DNA of 64,000 nt from Paenibacillus nasutitermitis (lineage in GTDB: Bacteria; Bacillota; Bacilli; Paenibacillales; Paenibacillaceae): assembly GCF_014641075.1 (NCBI RefSeq), contig NZ_BMHP01000004.1:310001-374000 (forward strand), given 5' to 3'. Made by a program: the position numbers and the translations under genes. The notes beneath the pieces are model-generated. The model was given only the letters and a program-made list of their open reading frames with translations. It did no database searches and was not told the origin of the DNA. Below are positions 32,205 to 42,150 of the stretch, one piece after another (the first letter of the stretch is position 1; every line of letters begins with the position of its first letter).

Positions 32205-35200
32205 TTGGTTTCCATTCATCATCAACAGGTCCCGTACATCCTGCTCGGTCAGCGTGGACAGCGCCTCCTGGCCGGGCTGGATGACTTCATCAATGAGATT
32301 CTTTTTCTTCTGCTGAAGCTCAAACATCTTGTCCTCGACGGTGCCCTGCGCAACAAGACGAATGACCTGAACGACCTTCTTCTGCCCGATCCGGTGGGCG
32401 CGGTCGGCAGCCTGCTGTTCCACAGCCGGATTCCACCAGAGATCATAGAGAATGACCGTATCGGCCCCTGTCAGGTTCAGGCCGGTTCCCCCCGCTTTCA
32501 GCGAGATCAGAAACAGATCCCGCTCCCCTTCGTTAAACCGGCTGCACAGGTCGACGCGTTCGGATGACGGGGTCTGGCCATCCAGGTAGAAGAAGGGCAC
32601 TCCCTGATAGCCGAGCTCCCGGCCGATCAGCTCCAGCATCTTGGTGAACTGCGAGAAAACCAGCATCCGTTTCCCGGAGCTGCGGCATTCCTCGATAATG
32701 TCCAACAGCTGCTCGAACTTGGCTGAGCTCCCCTTATAATCTTCGACGAAAAGGGCAGGATGGCAGCACAGCTGGCGCAGCCTTGTCAGACCGGCCAGGA
32801 TTTTGATGCGGTGCTTCTGAAAGCTGTCATCGTTCAGATGCTTCAAAGTCTCCTCCTGCAGCTGTGCCAGGTAAGCGGCATACAGCTTTTTCTGCTCCGG
32901 CAGCAGCTTGGAGGCCTGCACAGACTCGATTTTCTCCGGCAGCTCCTTAAGCACATCCGACTTCAGCCGCCGCAGCAGGAAAGGTCTGACCCGCTTGGCG
33001 ACCGTATCCCTAGATAGATCCTGGAAAGTCCGAAGTCCCTTGAACAGCCCGGGAAACACGACATCGAAGATTGACCACAGCTCCTCCAGGTGATTCTCTA
33101 TCGGCGTTCCCGTTAAGGCGAACCGATACTGGGCGGCAAGCCCTTTTACGGCCTGTGCCGTCTGCGTGAAATGATTCTTGAAGGTCTGCGCCTCATCCAG
33201 AATAAGCGTGTGAAAGGACTGGGCGGCATAGACCTCGATATCCCGGCGAAGGAGCGGATAGGAGGTGATAAGGACATCCGTGCGGGAAGCTTTCTTCAGC
33301 GCCGCGAAGCGCCCTGCCTGGGGACCGTCGGCTATGATGCTGCGAATCTCGGGCGCAAATTTCTTCAGCTCGTTCTGCCAGTTATAGACAAGGGAAGAGG
33401 GGCAGACGATGATTGCCGGCTGCTTTCCGCTGCGGATCTCCGGCAGAACAGAGACAAGAAATGCGATGCTCTGCAAGGTTTTGCCCAGCCCCATATCGTC
33501 GGCAAGAATACCGCCGAAATGATAATATGCCAGTGTTTTCATCCATTGGAATCCATATTTCTGGTAATCGCGAAGGACAGGCTCCAATCGTTCCGGCACC
33601 GGGAAATCCAGATGATCGGGATTTCTCATATTTTCCAGAAGACGGCGGAAGGACCTGCCCAGCTTGACGGCTTGTCCAGCTGCATCAGGATCCATCATAT
33701 AGAGGCCGTGGACGACCGGAACGCGGAATGTGTAGCCTGTAAGATCCTGCTTGATGAGCCCGGTTTCGTTAATGAAGCGTCGGATCTCCTCGAATTCCGC
33801 AGTCTCCAGCGGCATAAGCGCTCCGCCCGGCAGCCTGTAGTATCGGCTTTTCTCCTCGAGCGCCTTCACCAGACTGCGAATTTCCGCTTCGGCAATGCCA
33901 TCCATCTCGAAGGTAAAGGCCAACCAGTCCGTCCGCTCCTCCAGTTCCACCTTGATTCGGGGAGGCGTTCCCTGGTGAAGCCTGGTTTTGACGGCCGTGG
34001 TCGCATAGATCTGCAGCAGCTTCTCCAGCTGTGGCACGATGTGGTACAGAAATTCATATTCCCCTTCTTCATCCTCCATGAAATAACCGGCTTCCGTTGG
34101 AACGAAGGAGCTTTGTTCCATCAGCTCCAGGATCTGTCCTTCCCGTTCGCCGTCCCTCATAAGAATGCGGCCTTCGCCGCGCTGCTGGCCGGCTGTTTCC
34201 AGGGCATTCATCACAATATCCCCGTATTGAAACTCCAACCCGGCAAGCAGGCGGTGTTTGACACGGTCCAGGTACAGCCTCGCTTTCAAAGGAGAGTGCA
34301 CCATACGCTCGGAAACGGCTTGCGAAATATGCACGGTACCGAGCTTTATTAAGCCGGGGATAACCTTCTCCATGAAGGGCTCCATCTGCTGCGGCAGAAT
34401 CTGCATCTGTGTTGTACCCTTGGCATCAAGCATCCGCTTCAGCTCGGACAGACGTTTGCATTGCTCGGCGGGGAGCTTGAGCAGCCGGCCCTCCAGAAGT
34501 ACGATCCCATAAGCTTCCATCACGATAAGCGGATCCAACCCGTCTACCTTCAGCTGGTACCCGGCTGTCCCGGCTTCGTCGAATTGGAAGACGAGGGGAA
34601 GCTTATCGTCCGAGAGGCTGATCCCGGATACGCTAAACCCCTCCTGCTCGACCTGTACGGCTGGCGCGGCTTCCAGAAGCGGATGAAGCGGCTCCCAGGA
34701 GGATGGGGGGATCAACAGCATGCGATCACCGCCTGCAGGGCGGGTAGGGCTGGAATAAGCATCCGACGATTCGCGGTAGAGCTGCTCTTGATGAAGAAGC
34801 CCAATGAGCTGCTGGAGAACGGCATCATCCGCCGGTTGAAAGCAGTGAACAAGCGGATCATACGTGAAATTTCCGGAGAACACATAGGTTTCCCTGCGGT
34901 CGATACACTCCAGAAATCCTCTTATATGCTGTACAATATATAGCCGCTTGGTGCCTGTTCTGATTTCGATGCCCGGCATATGCTTGCCGTAGCCATAGGC
35001 GTAAGGCTTGAAGATAAAGGTTACCTGCAGTACGGTCCGGGTGTCGAATAGAGGCCTGGTGCCCGTGGGACGCACCGGACGGTCTCCGAACAGCCCCAGC
35101 ATGCTGCTGACGAGCTTGCTGTCTTCTGCCGTGGAACGGGAGGCGGATCCATCGTACCGCGGAAGAAGATGGCCGGGTTTATCGGGGAACCCGTTCTCGG

Positions 35201-35534
35201 ATTGCTGAATCCTGGCCATTGATGCCGGAACGGAAATCCGTCCATCCTGCTGCAAATCGTGAATGTTCAGCAGAACGGCTGCGACATGGCGGCAGTATTT
35301 GTCATAGGAAGGCAGAGCGGGACAGGTGCAGGCGGCGTGGACAACGCCTTCCTCATCGATACGGATGTGAACGTGGCAGCTGCCGCCGTCCTTGACGGTA
35401 GCCTCATAAACGGGCTCTTCGGGATTGAAGGTATGAAGGACTACTTTTCCTGACCGGTAGCAGGCCTTACCTCTATCGTAAGAAATCTGGCCGCACAACA
35501 ACTTGATGACCCTGTGGGTCAGAGAAACGCTCAT
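32202..35534 (-). CDS. SWIM zinc-finger SNF2 family helicase
   Basis: The product is a 1110-residue DNA-dependent ATPase. The N-terminal SWIM zinc finger shows CTC, then CRH, near residues 65-85. The SNF2 motor begins after residue 640: Walker A DDMGLGKT near 680, DEAQ box in LILDEAQTFKN near 778, and motif VI QAADRAHRIGQ near 1040. ATG 35534 has AAAGGA 11 nt upstream; a start at 35585 would add 17 residues without such a site. Proteins of this build in Firmicutes are linked to DNA repair or RNA polymerase recycling, but the role is uncertain. It is monocistronic. Confidence 0.93.
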   Translation of the reverse strand: MSVSLTHRVIKLLCGQISYDRGKACYRSGKVVLHTFNPEEPVYEATVKDGGSCHVHIRIDEEGVVHAACTCPALPSYDKYCRHVAAVLLNIHDLQQDGRISVPASMARIQQSENGFPDKPGHLLPRYDGSASRSTAEDSKLVSSMLGLFGDRPVRPTGTRPLFDTRTVLQVTFIFKPYAYGYGKHMPGIEIRTGTKRLYIVQHIRGFLECIDRRETYVFSGNFTYDPLVHCFQPADDAVLQQLIGLLHQEQLYRESSDAYSSPTRPAGGDRMLLIPPSSWEPLHPLLEAAPAVQVEQEGFSVSGISLSDDKLPLVFQFDEAGTAGYQLKVDGLDPLIVMEAYGIVLLEGRLLKLPAEQCKRLSELKRMLDAKGTTQMQILPQQMEPFMEKVIPGLIKLGTVHISQAVSERMVHSPLKARLYLDRVKHRLLAGLEFQYGDIVMNALETAGQQRGEGRILMRDGEREGQILELMEQSSFVPTEAGYFMEDEEGEYEFLYHIVPQLEKLLQIYATTAVKTRLHQGTPPRIKVELEERTDWLAFTFEMDGIAEAEIRSLVKALEEKSRYYRLPGGALMPLETAEFEEIRRFINETGLIKQDLTGYTFRVPVVHGLYMMDPDAAGQAVKLGRSFRRLLENMRNPDHLDFPVPERLEPVLRDYQKYGFQWMKTLAYYHFGGILADDMGLGKTLQSIAFLVSVLPEIRSGKQPAIIVCPSSLVYNWQNELKKFAPEIRSIIADGPQAGRFAALKKASRTDVLITSYPLLRRDIEVYAAQSFHTLILDEAQTFKNHFTQTAQAVKGLAAQYRFALTGTPIENHLEELWSIFDVVFPGLFKGLRTFQDLSRDTVAKRVRPFLLRRLKSDVLKELPEKIESVQASKLLPEQKKLYAAYLAQLQEETLKHLNDDSFQKHRIKILAGLTRLRQLCCHPALFVEDYKGSSAKFEQLLDIIEECRSSGKRMLVFSQFTKMLELIGRELGYQGVPFFYLDGQTPSSERVDLCSRFNEGERDLFLISLKAGGTGLNLTGADTVILYDLWWNPAVEQQAADRAHRIGQKKVVQVIRLVAQGTVEDKMFELQQKKKNLIDEVIQPGQEALSTLTEQDVRDLLMMNGNQ

Positions 35535-35881
35535 GGTTCGTGAAATCCTTTCCTGGTGGATATGTGAGTGTGATCCGCTTGACATGTAGTTTATGATAAC
35601 AGATTTCCTGAATGGACGGGAGCCGAACGGAGTCGTCAGAGGCAGCCAGCAGTCGGAATCCGTCAGGTATCAGCAGACAAACGACAGAGGGAGCCGCAAG
35701 CCGACAGGCCGACAACTGTCAGGATAAGGCAGGGCACAGAAGTGAATACTGGGGAAGGAAAACCTTATTTTAGACAGGATTCCTTTAATCTCTACCTATT
35801 TTAATGCCGCCAATCACGTTATGATGGAGGGATGCGGACAGGGTGCTGCTTTTATAAAAAGTGGCTGGGAGGAGGACGTTC
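35535..35881. other. Divergent intergenic region, helicase / histidine kinase
   Basis: No gene is visible. A TATGAT about 35 bp before the kinase start could be a -10, but I find no matching -35. Short GACAG/CTGTC pairs occur around 35705-35720. No other feature is supported. Confidence 0.4.
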
Positions 35882-37696
35882 ATGCGGCTGGGTAAGATTT
35901 ATCGCAACTACATCAGCAATAATCTGTTCGTGAAGATGATCCTGATCTTCTCGGTCATTGCTGTCTTTACGATTGCCACGCTCTCCTATTTTACCTTTTA
36001 TTTCATGTCCCGCTCGATTATACAGAACGAGCTGAATAACCAGAAGGATGCCATGGAACGCGTCAACCGCTATATCATCGCCAAGCATGAAGGGGTCCAG
36101 CTGATGGTTCAGAACATGTACCGGGACCAGCAGCTGTCGGATAATGTAACCTACCTGCTCAAGCATTCCTTTCAGGAATATATCAACCGCCGCCTCGACC
36201 AGTTTTTGGGCAATCGGATCGGTTCGACGGATGCCATTGTCTATTTTAAAAACAGGGTTGAGGATGACCAGGATATCGAGAATCTTCTGCTCTACAGCAC
36301 GGAGAAACAATTTCTCTATGTGCAAAGCCAGCGGAATTTATCGCGGTTGATTACGACCAACCCTTCGAGATCCTTTATTCCCGATGCCATGTCGCAGCTC
36401 AACGGCAATATTTCGGTGCCCAATGAATGGGTGCGCAAAACCATCGCCCAGCCTAATCCGAGGCTGTATTCGGTTCATAGCCCCATCAGCGACCTCGGGA
36501 CGCTGAAAGCGGTCGGGCAATTAGTCGTTTATTTCAATTCCGACAGCATCTCGAATGCACTCTCCGGATACGAGAATGATATTGGCGGATATATTCTGGT
36601 GCTGGCATCCGGTGGTGGAGTTATTTTTGACTCATCGGGCACCTATTACGGGTCAGCCTATCCGTATGCGGACAAGCTGAATACGCTGGCGGGGCAGGGC
36701 GAGCTGGAGCAGGAATCATACATTTCCACCCTGACGCCAAACAATCTGGGTTATATGGTCGTCGGCGTCGCGCCCAAAGCGGAGGTGGCCAAGTCCTACC
36801 GGACGCTCAGGAATCTGATCCTGCTGATCAGCATGGCGTGTATTCTCGTTGCTATCATCGTGCCTTCGCTGGTCGTGGCCAACGTTGCCAAACGTACCAA
36901 CCTGATTATCCGCTCCATGCGCAAAGTCGAGACCGGCGACACCTCCGTCCGGATTCAGGATGTCAAAGGGGATGAGCTGGGACAAATCTCGCGCAGCTTC
37001 GACCAGATGCTGGGGGAGCTGACGCGTCATATTGACCGAGTTTATAAGGCGGAAATCAAACAGAAGCATACGGAGCTTTCGGCGCTGCAGGCCCGGATTA
37101 ATCCGCATTTTCTCTACAATACGCTGGAGGTCATCCGGATGCGGGCCATTTCGCAGGGAGTCACGGATGTAAGCGAGATGATCTACAGCCTGGCGGTGCT
37201 GTTCAAAAGCTTCGTGCAGCAGGAAACTATGGTTACACTTCAGGAGGAAATGGAGAACTGCCGCCGCTATCTGGAATTGTTCCGCATTCGTTACAAGGAT
37301 AAATTCAGTTATACCATTGACTATGAGCCGGAGCTGGCAGGGCGGAAAATGATCAAAATGTCGCTGCAGCCCATCGTGGAAAATTATATTGTCCATGGCA
37401 TACGTCCTGACGACATGGATAATGTGCTGACGGTCCGTGCAGCCGAAAGGGACGGAATCATTCACATTATGATCAAAGATAATGGAACCGGCATTCCTTC
37501 GGAGAAGCTCGAGCAGATTCGGGAATCGTTTCAGCTTCCGGAGAATGAGGAGACCAGCGGCTTCGGTCTGAGAAGCGTGAGGGAGCGCCTTAAGCTGGTG
37601 TATGGCGCAGACTGCGGCGTAGAGCTTGCAAGCGGTCCGGATACGGGGACGGCTGTCCATATCTGGTTTCCAAATTCGCCAAGGGAGGATAGCTGA
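35882..37696 (+). CDS. YesM-type sensor histidine kinase
   Basis: The product is a 604-residue membrane kinase. One span at about residues 17-40 and another near 305-325 flank an extracellular sensor domain, followed by HAMP and a His_kinase domain with the phosphorylated His409 in ARINPHFLYN. The ATPase part has MSLQPIVENYIVHG and GTGIPS. GGAGGAGG lies just before ATG 35882. It pairs with the AraC-type regulator 1 bp downstream and lies upstream of a sugar importer, so it most likely senses a carbohydrate or a binding-protein complex. Confidence 0.94.
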   Translation: MRLGKIYRNYISNNLFVKMILIFSVIAVFTIATLSYFTFYFMSRSIIQNELNNQKDAMERVNRYIIAKHEGVQLMVQNMYRDQQLSDNVTYLLKHSFQEYINRRLDQFLGNRIGSTDAIVYFKNRVEDDQDIENLLLYSTEKQFLYVQSQRNLSRLITTNPSRSFIPDAMSQLNGNISVPNEWVRKTIAQPNPRLYSVHSPISDLGTLKAVGQLVVYFNSDSISNALSGYENDIGGYILVLASGGGVIFDSSGTYYGSAYPYADKLNTLAGQGELEQESYISTLTPNNLGYMVVGVAPKAEVAKSYRTLRNLILLISMACILVAIIVPSLVVANVAKRTNLIIRSMRKVETGDTSVRIQDVKGDELGQISRSFDQMLGELTRHIDRVYKAEIKQKHTELSALQARINPHFLYNTLEVIRMRAISQGVTDVSEMIYSLAVLFKSFVQQETMVTLQEEMENCRRYLELFRIRYKDKFSYTIDYEPELAGRKMIKMSLQPIVENYIVHGIRPDDMDNVLTVRAAERDGIIHIMIKDNGTGIPSEKLEQIRESFQLPENEETSGFGLRSVRERLKLVYGADCGVELASGPDTGTAVHIWFPNSPREDS

Positions 37697-37697
37697 A

Positions 37698-39245
37698 ATG
37701 TATAAGGTGTTTCTGGTTGATGACGAGCCTTTTATCCTGGATGGACTTTATGACGCGGTAGACTGGTCCTCTTATGGACTGGAGCTGACCGGCCGGGCCG
37801 GCAACGGCAAGCAGGCGCTGGAGTGGATGAAAGAGGTGCCGGTGGATATTCTGATCACCGATATTACGATGCCCGTGATGAATGGACTTGAGCTGATCGC
37901 CGCCGCCCGGCAGCAGTATCCGGAGCTGAAGATTATCATTCTGAGCGGCTACAATGAATTTGATTACTTGAAGCAAGGGATGAAGCTGGGCATTGAAAAT
38001 TATTTGCTCAAGCCGATTAATTTTACCGAATTAACGGAGACGCTCCGGAACACCGTGGAGAAACTGGACGCGGAAACCCCGGCGACCCGCGGTCCCGTCT
38101 TCACCGACGATGAGATCGGCATCCTGAAGGACAATATTCTCTACCGCTGGATGACCGGCCAGATTGCTCCCGACGAACTGGCGGAAAGGGCGCGGATGCT
38201 GGGGATCGTCTTCGAATGGCCTTTTTTGCTGGCCTCTCTTGTCAGGCCTGATGATGAGGACGAGAAGCGGGTGCTGGAGCTGCGCCGCGAGATCAAGCAG
38301 CGTGTTGCCGCGGAGCGCTCGACGATTTGTTTTACGAATCTGGAGGGGGATATCGTCATTGTGTTTATGGGCGACAGCCCGGAAGCCTGCAAGCTGGCGT
38401 CGCTTGATCTGCTGACCCGGCTGCGCAGCGAGCTGGGCGAATCTTACCGGTCACGGATTTCACTGGGAATGGTGAAGCGCATCGGCGACGAGCATGAGCA
38501 GAGCTACGAGCAGGCGCGGCGCGCGCAGGAGTATTTTCTGATGCTGGGCCGCACGGATATTGCCGAATACGAGACACTGATTCCAGACCGGAGCGCACAG
38601 CTGCCGCAAATTCCCGTGGACTGGTCCGATCTCGGAAGGCTGATGGTCGCCAAAGATAAAGAGCAGTTGTTTACGCGGATTGAGGAAGAGTTCCACCACG
38701 CCCAGAAGCAGGAAGGGATAACCCCGGCGCTGCTCCGCAGTCTGGCCATTGAGATGATGCTGCGTTTGAAGATGGAGCTGAATGATCTGAAGTCGGCACA
38801 GGCTATGGTAAGCGGACTATATAAAGATGTGATTGGCAAAGCGTCCCATGCCTCGGATGTTGCGGAGCTGATCGCACTGGTGCAGGAAGCGGCCGAGATG
38901 ATGATTGATATCCTGGGGCAGGACGATAGAAGTCCTATTGTCAAACAGGTGCTCAGCCATATCCATGAGTTCTATATGGAGGAGATGTCCTTGAAATCGC
39001 TTGGCCGCCAGTACAATATTCATCCGGGTTATCTCGGCAAGCTGTTCCATAAGGAAACCAATGAGACCTTTACGGACTATATGAACAAATACCGGATCCA
39101 GCAGGCCAAGGAAATGCTCAAGAACACCACGATGAAGGTGCATGAAATCGCGCGCGCAGTCGGCTACTGGGAAACGGGTTATTTTCACAAGCAGTTCAAG
39201 AAATATGTGGGTATCTCGCCAACGGATTACAAAGGCCTGCTCTAA
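37698..39245 (+). CDS. YesN-type response regulator with AraC DNA-binding domain
   Basis: The product is a 515-residue regulator. The receiver domain has the phosphoacceptor Asp55 in ITDITMPVMNG and Lys in LLKPI. A middle region of about 250 residues lacks a clear family name. The C-terminal pair of AraC helix-turn-helix motifs contains HPGYLGKLFHKE and VGYWETGYFHKQFKKY. ATG 37698 follows GGAGG. It almost surely activates the importer and mannosidase genes that follow, as YesMN pairs do for adjacent sugar operons. Confidence 0.94.
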   Translation: MYKVFLVDDEPFILDGLYDAVDWSSYGLELTGRAGNGKQALEWMKEVPVDILITDITMPVMNGLELIAAARQQYPELKIIILSGYNEFDYLKQGMKLGIENYLLKPINFTELTETLRNTVEKLDAETPATRGPVFTDDEIGILKDNILYRWMTGQIAPDELAERARMLGIVFEWPFLLASLVRPDDEDEKRVLELRREIKQRVAAERSTICFTNLEGDIVIVFMGDSPEACKLASLDLLTRLRSELGESYRSRISLGMVKRIGDEHEQSYEQARRAQEYFLMLGRTDIAEYETLIPDRSAQLPQIPVDWSDLGRLMVAKDKEQLFTRIEEEFHHAQKQEGITPALLRSLAIEMMLRLKMELNDLKSAQAMVSGLYKDVIGKASHASDVAELIALVQEAAEMMIDILGQDDRSPIVKQVLSHIHEFYMEEMSLKSLGRQYNIHPGYLGKLFHKETNETFTDYMNKYRIQQAKEMLKNTTMKVHEIARAVGYWETGYFHKQFKKYVGISPTDYKGLL

Positions 39246-39344
39246 CAGCCCGGATGGATCTCCGGTTTGCGGGGCAACATCCTCTATACGGTTCAGGAAG
39301 GATTTGGAACGCTTCCAACACAAGGAGCAGCTGCCGGCAGACTG

Positions 39345-39377
39345 CTTCTTCCGTTAGGGGCTGGAAGTCCTTTTTTG
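39345..39377 (+). terminator. Possible terminator after the yesN-like gene
   Basis: GAC-CTTC-CC pairs with GG-GAAG-TC through several small loops and is followed by TTTTTT. It is imperfect but well placed between the regulator and the importer operon. Confidence 0.45.
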
Positions 39378-39415
39378 TTTATTTTGAACACGATATGTCT
39401 AGTTTGTTCTCTATT

Positions 39416-39429
39416 TGTAACGGTTTTCA
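39416..39429 (+). promoter_or_regulatory. Possible catabolite-responsive (cre-like) site
   Basis: TGTAACGGTTTTCA differs from the cre consensus TGNAANCGNWNNCA at one fixed position. It overlaps a weak promoter candidate (TTGTAA, 17 bp, TCTAAA) about 70 bp before the solute-binding gene, a sensible place for CcpA repression of a sugar operon. Confidence 0.28.
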
Positions 39430-39496
39430 TCAGGTAATCTAAATAAGAGCCTAAGAGGCGTACTTAAGCCTTAACTACACGGGAGGGTTATCTAAC

Positions 39497-40993
39497 ATGA
39501 CAAGAACGAGAAAAAGCGTCGGGCTGGCGCTTGCGCTGATGCTGGCGGTTGCATTGGTCCTGAGCGGCTGCGGCAGCAAAAACAACGACAACACAGCTGC
39601 AGGCAATAGCGGCGGCGACAGCGGCGGCAGCAAGGATAAGCCGGTAGAGCTGGTCTGGTACACGATCGGGACACCGCAAAAAGACGTAGACAAAGTCATG
39701 GCGGAAGTCAGCAAGTATACAGCAGAAAAAATTGGCGTCACCATCAAAATGAAAATGCTCGACTGGGGCGACTATGACCAGAAGATGAAAGTTCTTACCG
39801 CTTCCGGCACGCCGATGGATATTATGTTCACCAGCTCATGGGCGTTTGATTATGTCCAAAATGCCCGTAAAGGCGCGTTCGCACCAATTGACGAGCTGCT
39901 CACCAAATACGGCGACGGCATTGTGAAGGAACTGGATCCGGCTTTCCTGGAAGGCTCCAAGATCGATGGCCACAACTATGGGGTCCCGGCTAACAAAGAG
40001 CTTCCCGCACAGGAAGTATGGCGCTTCAACAAGAACCTCCTCGATAAATACAATCTGGATATTTCCAATGTGAAATCGCTGGAGTCTCTGGAGCCGCTGC
40101 TCAAAACCATCAAGGAAAAAGAGCCGCAGGTTGCAACATTCGCAATCAACAAAGACCACGGGCCGCTAGTGCCTTACGACTACATCATCCAAAGCCTGCC
40201 AATGGCGGTGAAACTGGACACAACGGATTACAAAGTGGTCAATGTGCTTGAAACACCTGAAATGAAGCAAGCGCTGAAAACGATGCACAGCTATTACAAA
40301 GCCGGTTATATCTCGCCGGAAGCCGCAACGGTCAGCTCGCTGGACGATCTGCAGAAATCCGGCAAATGGTTCGTTGACCGCGCGTCGACCCAGCCGTTTG
40401 CGGACAACCTCTGGTCGAAAGGCTACGGGTATCCGGTCGTATCGACACCTGCTTCCGATTCCATTGTGTTCAACTGGTCGGTAATGGGCTCCATGCAGGC
40501 GATCTCGGCAAACTCCAAACACCCGGACAAAGCGATGCAGTTCCTGAATTTGGTTAACAGCGATCCTGTTCTGCGCAACATGGTAGATTCCGGCATCGAA
40601 GGCGTTCATTTCAATAAAGTCGATGACACGCATATGGAGAACCTGCCTGATGCCAAAAACTATGATATGCCGACCTTTGCAATGGGCAATATCATGCTGA
40701 CCTATTTGACAGAAGGAGACCCGGAAGACAAATGGGCGCAGTTCAAAACCTTCAATGACGCAGGTGAAACTGCGCCAACGCTCGGCTTCAACTTCGACAG
40801 CTCCAAGGTTGTGAATGAGCTGGCTGCCGTACAAAACGTAAAAGGCGAGTTCTGGCCGGCACTGATGACTGGAACCGTTGATCCGGACAAATACCTGCCG
40901 CAAGCGATTGAGAAATTCAAAGCGGCCGGACTGGACAAAATTATTGCGGAAGCCCAAGCCCAATTGGACGAGTGGAGAAAAACGCAAAAGTAA
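39497..40993 (+). CDS. Sugar ABC transporter substrate-binding lipoprotein (LplA-like)
   Basis: The 498-residue lipoprotein belongs to the family 1 extracellular solute-binding group. The signal peptide ends with the lipobox LSGC, lipidated at Cys25, followed by an Asn/Ser/Gly linker. The rest has the length and YTIGTPQKDV start of Paenibacillus Lpl/YtcQ-type binding proteins for oligosaccharides. GGGAGGG precedes the ATG. With the two permeases downstream it forms an importer lacking its own ATPase, which usually shares an MsmX-type ATPase elsewhere. The GH125 gene suggests an alpha-mannoside ligand. Confidence 0.93.
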   Translation: MTRTRKSVGLALALMLAVALVLSGCGSKNNDNTAAGNSGGDSGGSKDKPVELVWYTIGTPQKDVDKVMAEVSKYTAEKIGVTIKMKMLDWGDYDQKMKVLTASGTPMDIMFTSSWAFDYVQNARKGAFAPIDELLTKYGDGIVKELDPAFLEGSKIDGHNYGVPANKELPAQEVWRFNKNLLDKYNLDISNVKSLESLEPLLKTIKEKEPQVATFAINKDHGPLVPYDYIIQSLPMAVKLDTTDYKVVNVLETPEMKQALKTMHSYYKAGYISPEAATVSSLDDLQKSGKWFVDRASTQPFADNLWSKGYGYPVVSTPASDSIVFNWSVMGSMQAISANSKHPDKAMQFLNLVNSDPVLRNMVDSGIEGVHFNKVDDTHMENLPDAKNYDMPTFAMGNIMLTYLTEGDPEDKWAQFKTFNDAGETAPTLGFNFDSSKVVNELAAVQNVKGEFWPALMTGTVDPDKYLPQAIEKFKAAGLDKIIAEAQAQLDEWRKTQK

Positions 40994-41013
40994 ACTGCTT
41001 ATTGAATCACATG

Positions 41014-41043
41014 GGAGGGGCGGATGCATGCGTCCGCCCCTCC
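41014..41043 (+). other. Intercistronic hairpin after the binding-protein gene
   Basis: GGAGGGGCGGA and TCCGCCCCTCC pair perfectly around an eight-base loop without a T tract. Such hairpins after binding-protein genes usually protect the upstream mRNA, giving more binding protein than permease. Confidence 0.75.
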
Positions 41044-41138
41044 TTCATTACCGGAGCTTATGCTTCCGATGTGAGTCTTCTTGTTGCAGAGGAGCATAAT
41101 CAAGGAAGTACAAGAAAACTCTCAAGGAGGAGGTTGTG

Positions 41139-42077
41139 ATGAATACGCTGGGAAGAATTCTTAAGGATATTAGCAAAAACAAAGCGATGCTATTCATGGT
41201 GCTTCCGGGTACGATTTGGTTTTTCTTCTTCTCGTATCTGCCGATGGCCGGTACAGTTATTGCGTTCAAGGAATACCGTATGAGCCAGGACGGTTTTCTG
41301 GCCAGCATTCTAAACAGCAAATGGGTAGGGCTGGACAACTTCAAGTTTCTGTTCAGCACCGAAGATGCGTATGTCATTACGCGCAATACCATCTTGTATA
41401 ATGTCGTTTTTATTATTCTGGGTCTTGTGTTGGCCGTCGGCCTTGCGATTGTGCTGGTGGAAATTGTTAACAAACGCTTGTCTAAAATATATCAGACGGC
41501 TATTTTCCTGCCTTATTTTCTTTCCTGGGTTATTGTCGGTTATTTCGTATTCAGCTTTCTTAGCGCGGACAAAGGGCTCGTAAACCAGTTTCTGACTTAT
41601 ATAGGCATGGAACGGATTAATTGGTACGCCGATCCGCAGAAATGGCCTTATCTGCTTGTTATTATCAACATGTGGAAAACAGTTGGCTACAGCAGCGTCG
41701 TTTATTTGGCGGCTATCATCGGGATCGACAAATCCCTGTATGAAGCGGCCATGATCGATGGGGCGAGCAAATGGGATCAGATCAAAAACATCACGATTCC
41801 CATGCTCAAGCCGCTTATGACCATATTGACTTTGCTTGCAATCGGACGCGTATTCTATGCTGATTTTGGTTTGTTCTATCAAATCACACGCGATTCCGGC
41901 ATGCTTTACTCCACTACGAATGTTATCGATACGTATGTGTATCGTGGACTTAAATTGACCGGCGAGATCGGAATGAGCACAGCAGCAGGCCTGTACCAAT
42001 CGGCAATCGGCTTTATACTGGTTATGACATCCAACTGGGTTGTGCGCAAATTCAACAAAGACAACGCCTTGTTCTAG
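41139..42077 (+). CDS. Sugar ABC transporter permease (LplB-like)
   Basis: The 312-residue permease has six spans. The EAA loop reads YEAAMIDGASKWDQIKNITIP. The N-terminal KNKAMLFMVLPGTIWFFFFS is typical of LplB. ATG 41139 follows AAGGAGGAGG. A GTG at 41136 is possible. It forms a heterodimer with the permease encoded at 42151. Confidence 0.93.
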   Translation: MNTLGRILKDISKNKAMLFMVLPGTIWFFFFSYLPMAGTVIAFKEYRMSQDGFLASILNSKWVGLDNFKFLFSTEDAYVITRNTILYNVVFIILGLVLAVGLAIVLVEIVNKRLSKIYQTAIFLPYFLSWVIVGYFVFSFLSADKGLVNQFLTYIGMERINWYADPQKWPYLLVIINMWKTVGYSSVVYLAAIIGIDKSLYEAAMIDGASKWDQIKNITIPMLKPLMTILTLLAIGRVFYADFGLFYQITRDSGMLYSTTNVIDTYVYRGLKLTGEIGMSTAAGLYQSAIGFILVMTSNWVVRKFNKDNALF

Positions 42078-42150
42078 GCTAAAGGTTCAGCACGTCCGGT
42101 CAAGTCATGAGACTTGCTGAACAACTTCTTGACGGAAAGGAGAAACGGTT

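Noticed and set aside
32205..35445. Long plus-strand frames across the helicase gene
   Set aside because: They are the complement of the SNF2 gene, whose domains are clear on the minus strand; the plus frames have no known motifs.
39304..39318. A cre site at the palindrome TTGGAACGCTTCCAA
   Set aside because: It is palindromic but one base short of the cre pattern, and lies too far from the importer gene; it is probably incidental.
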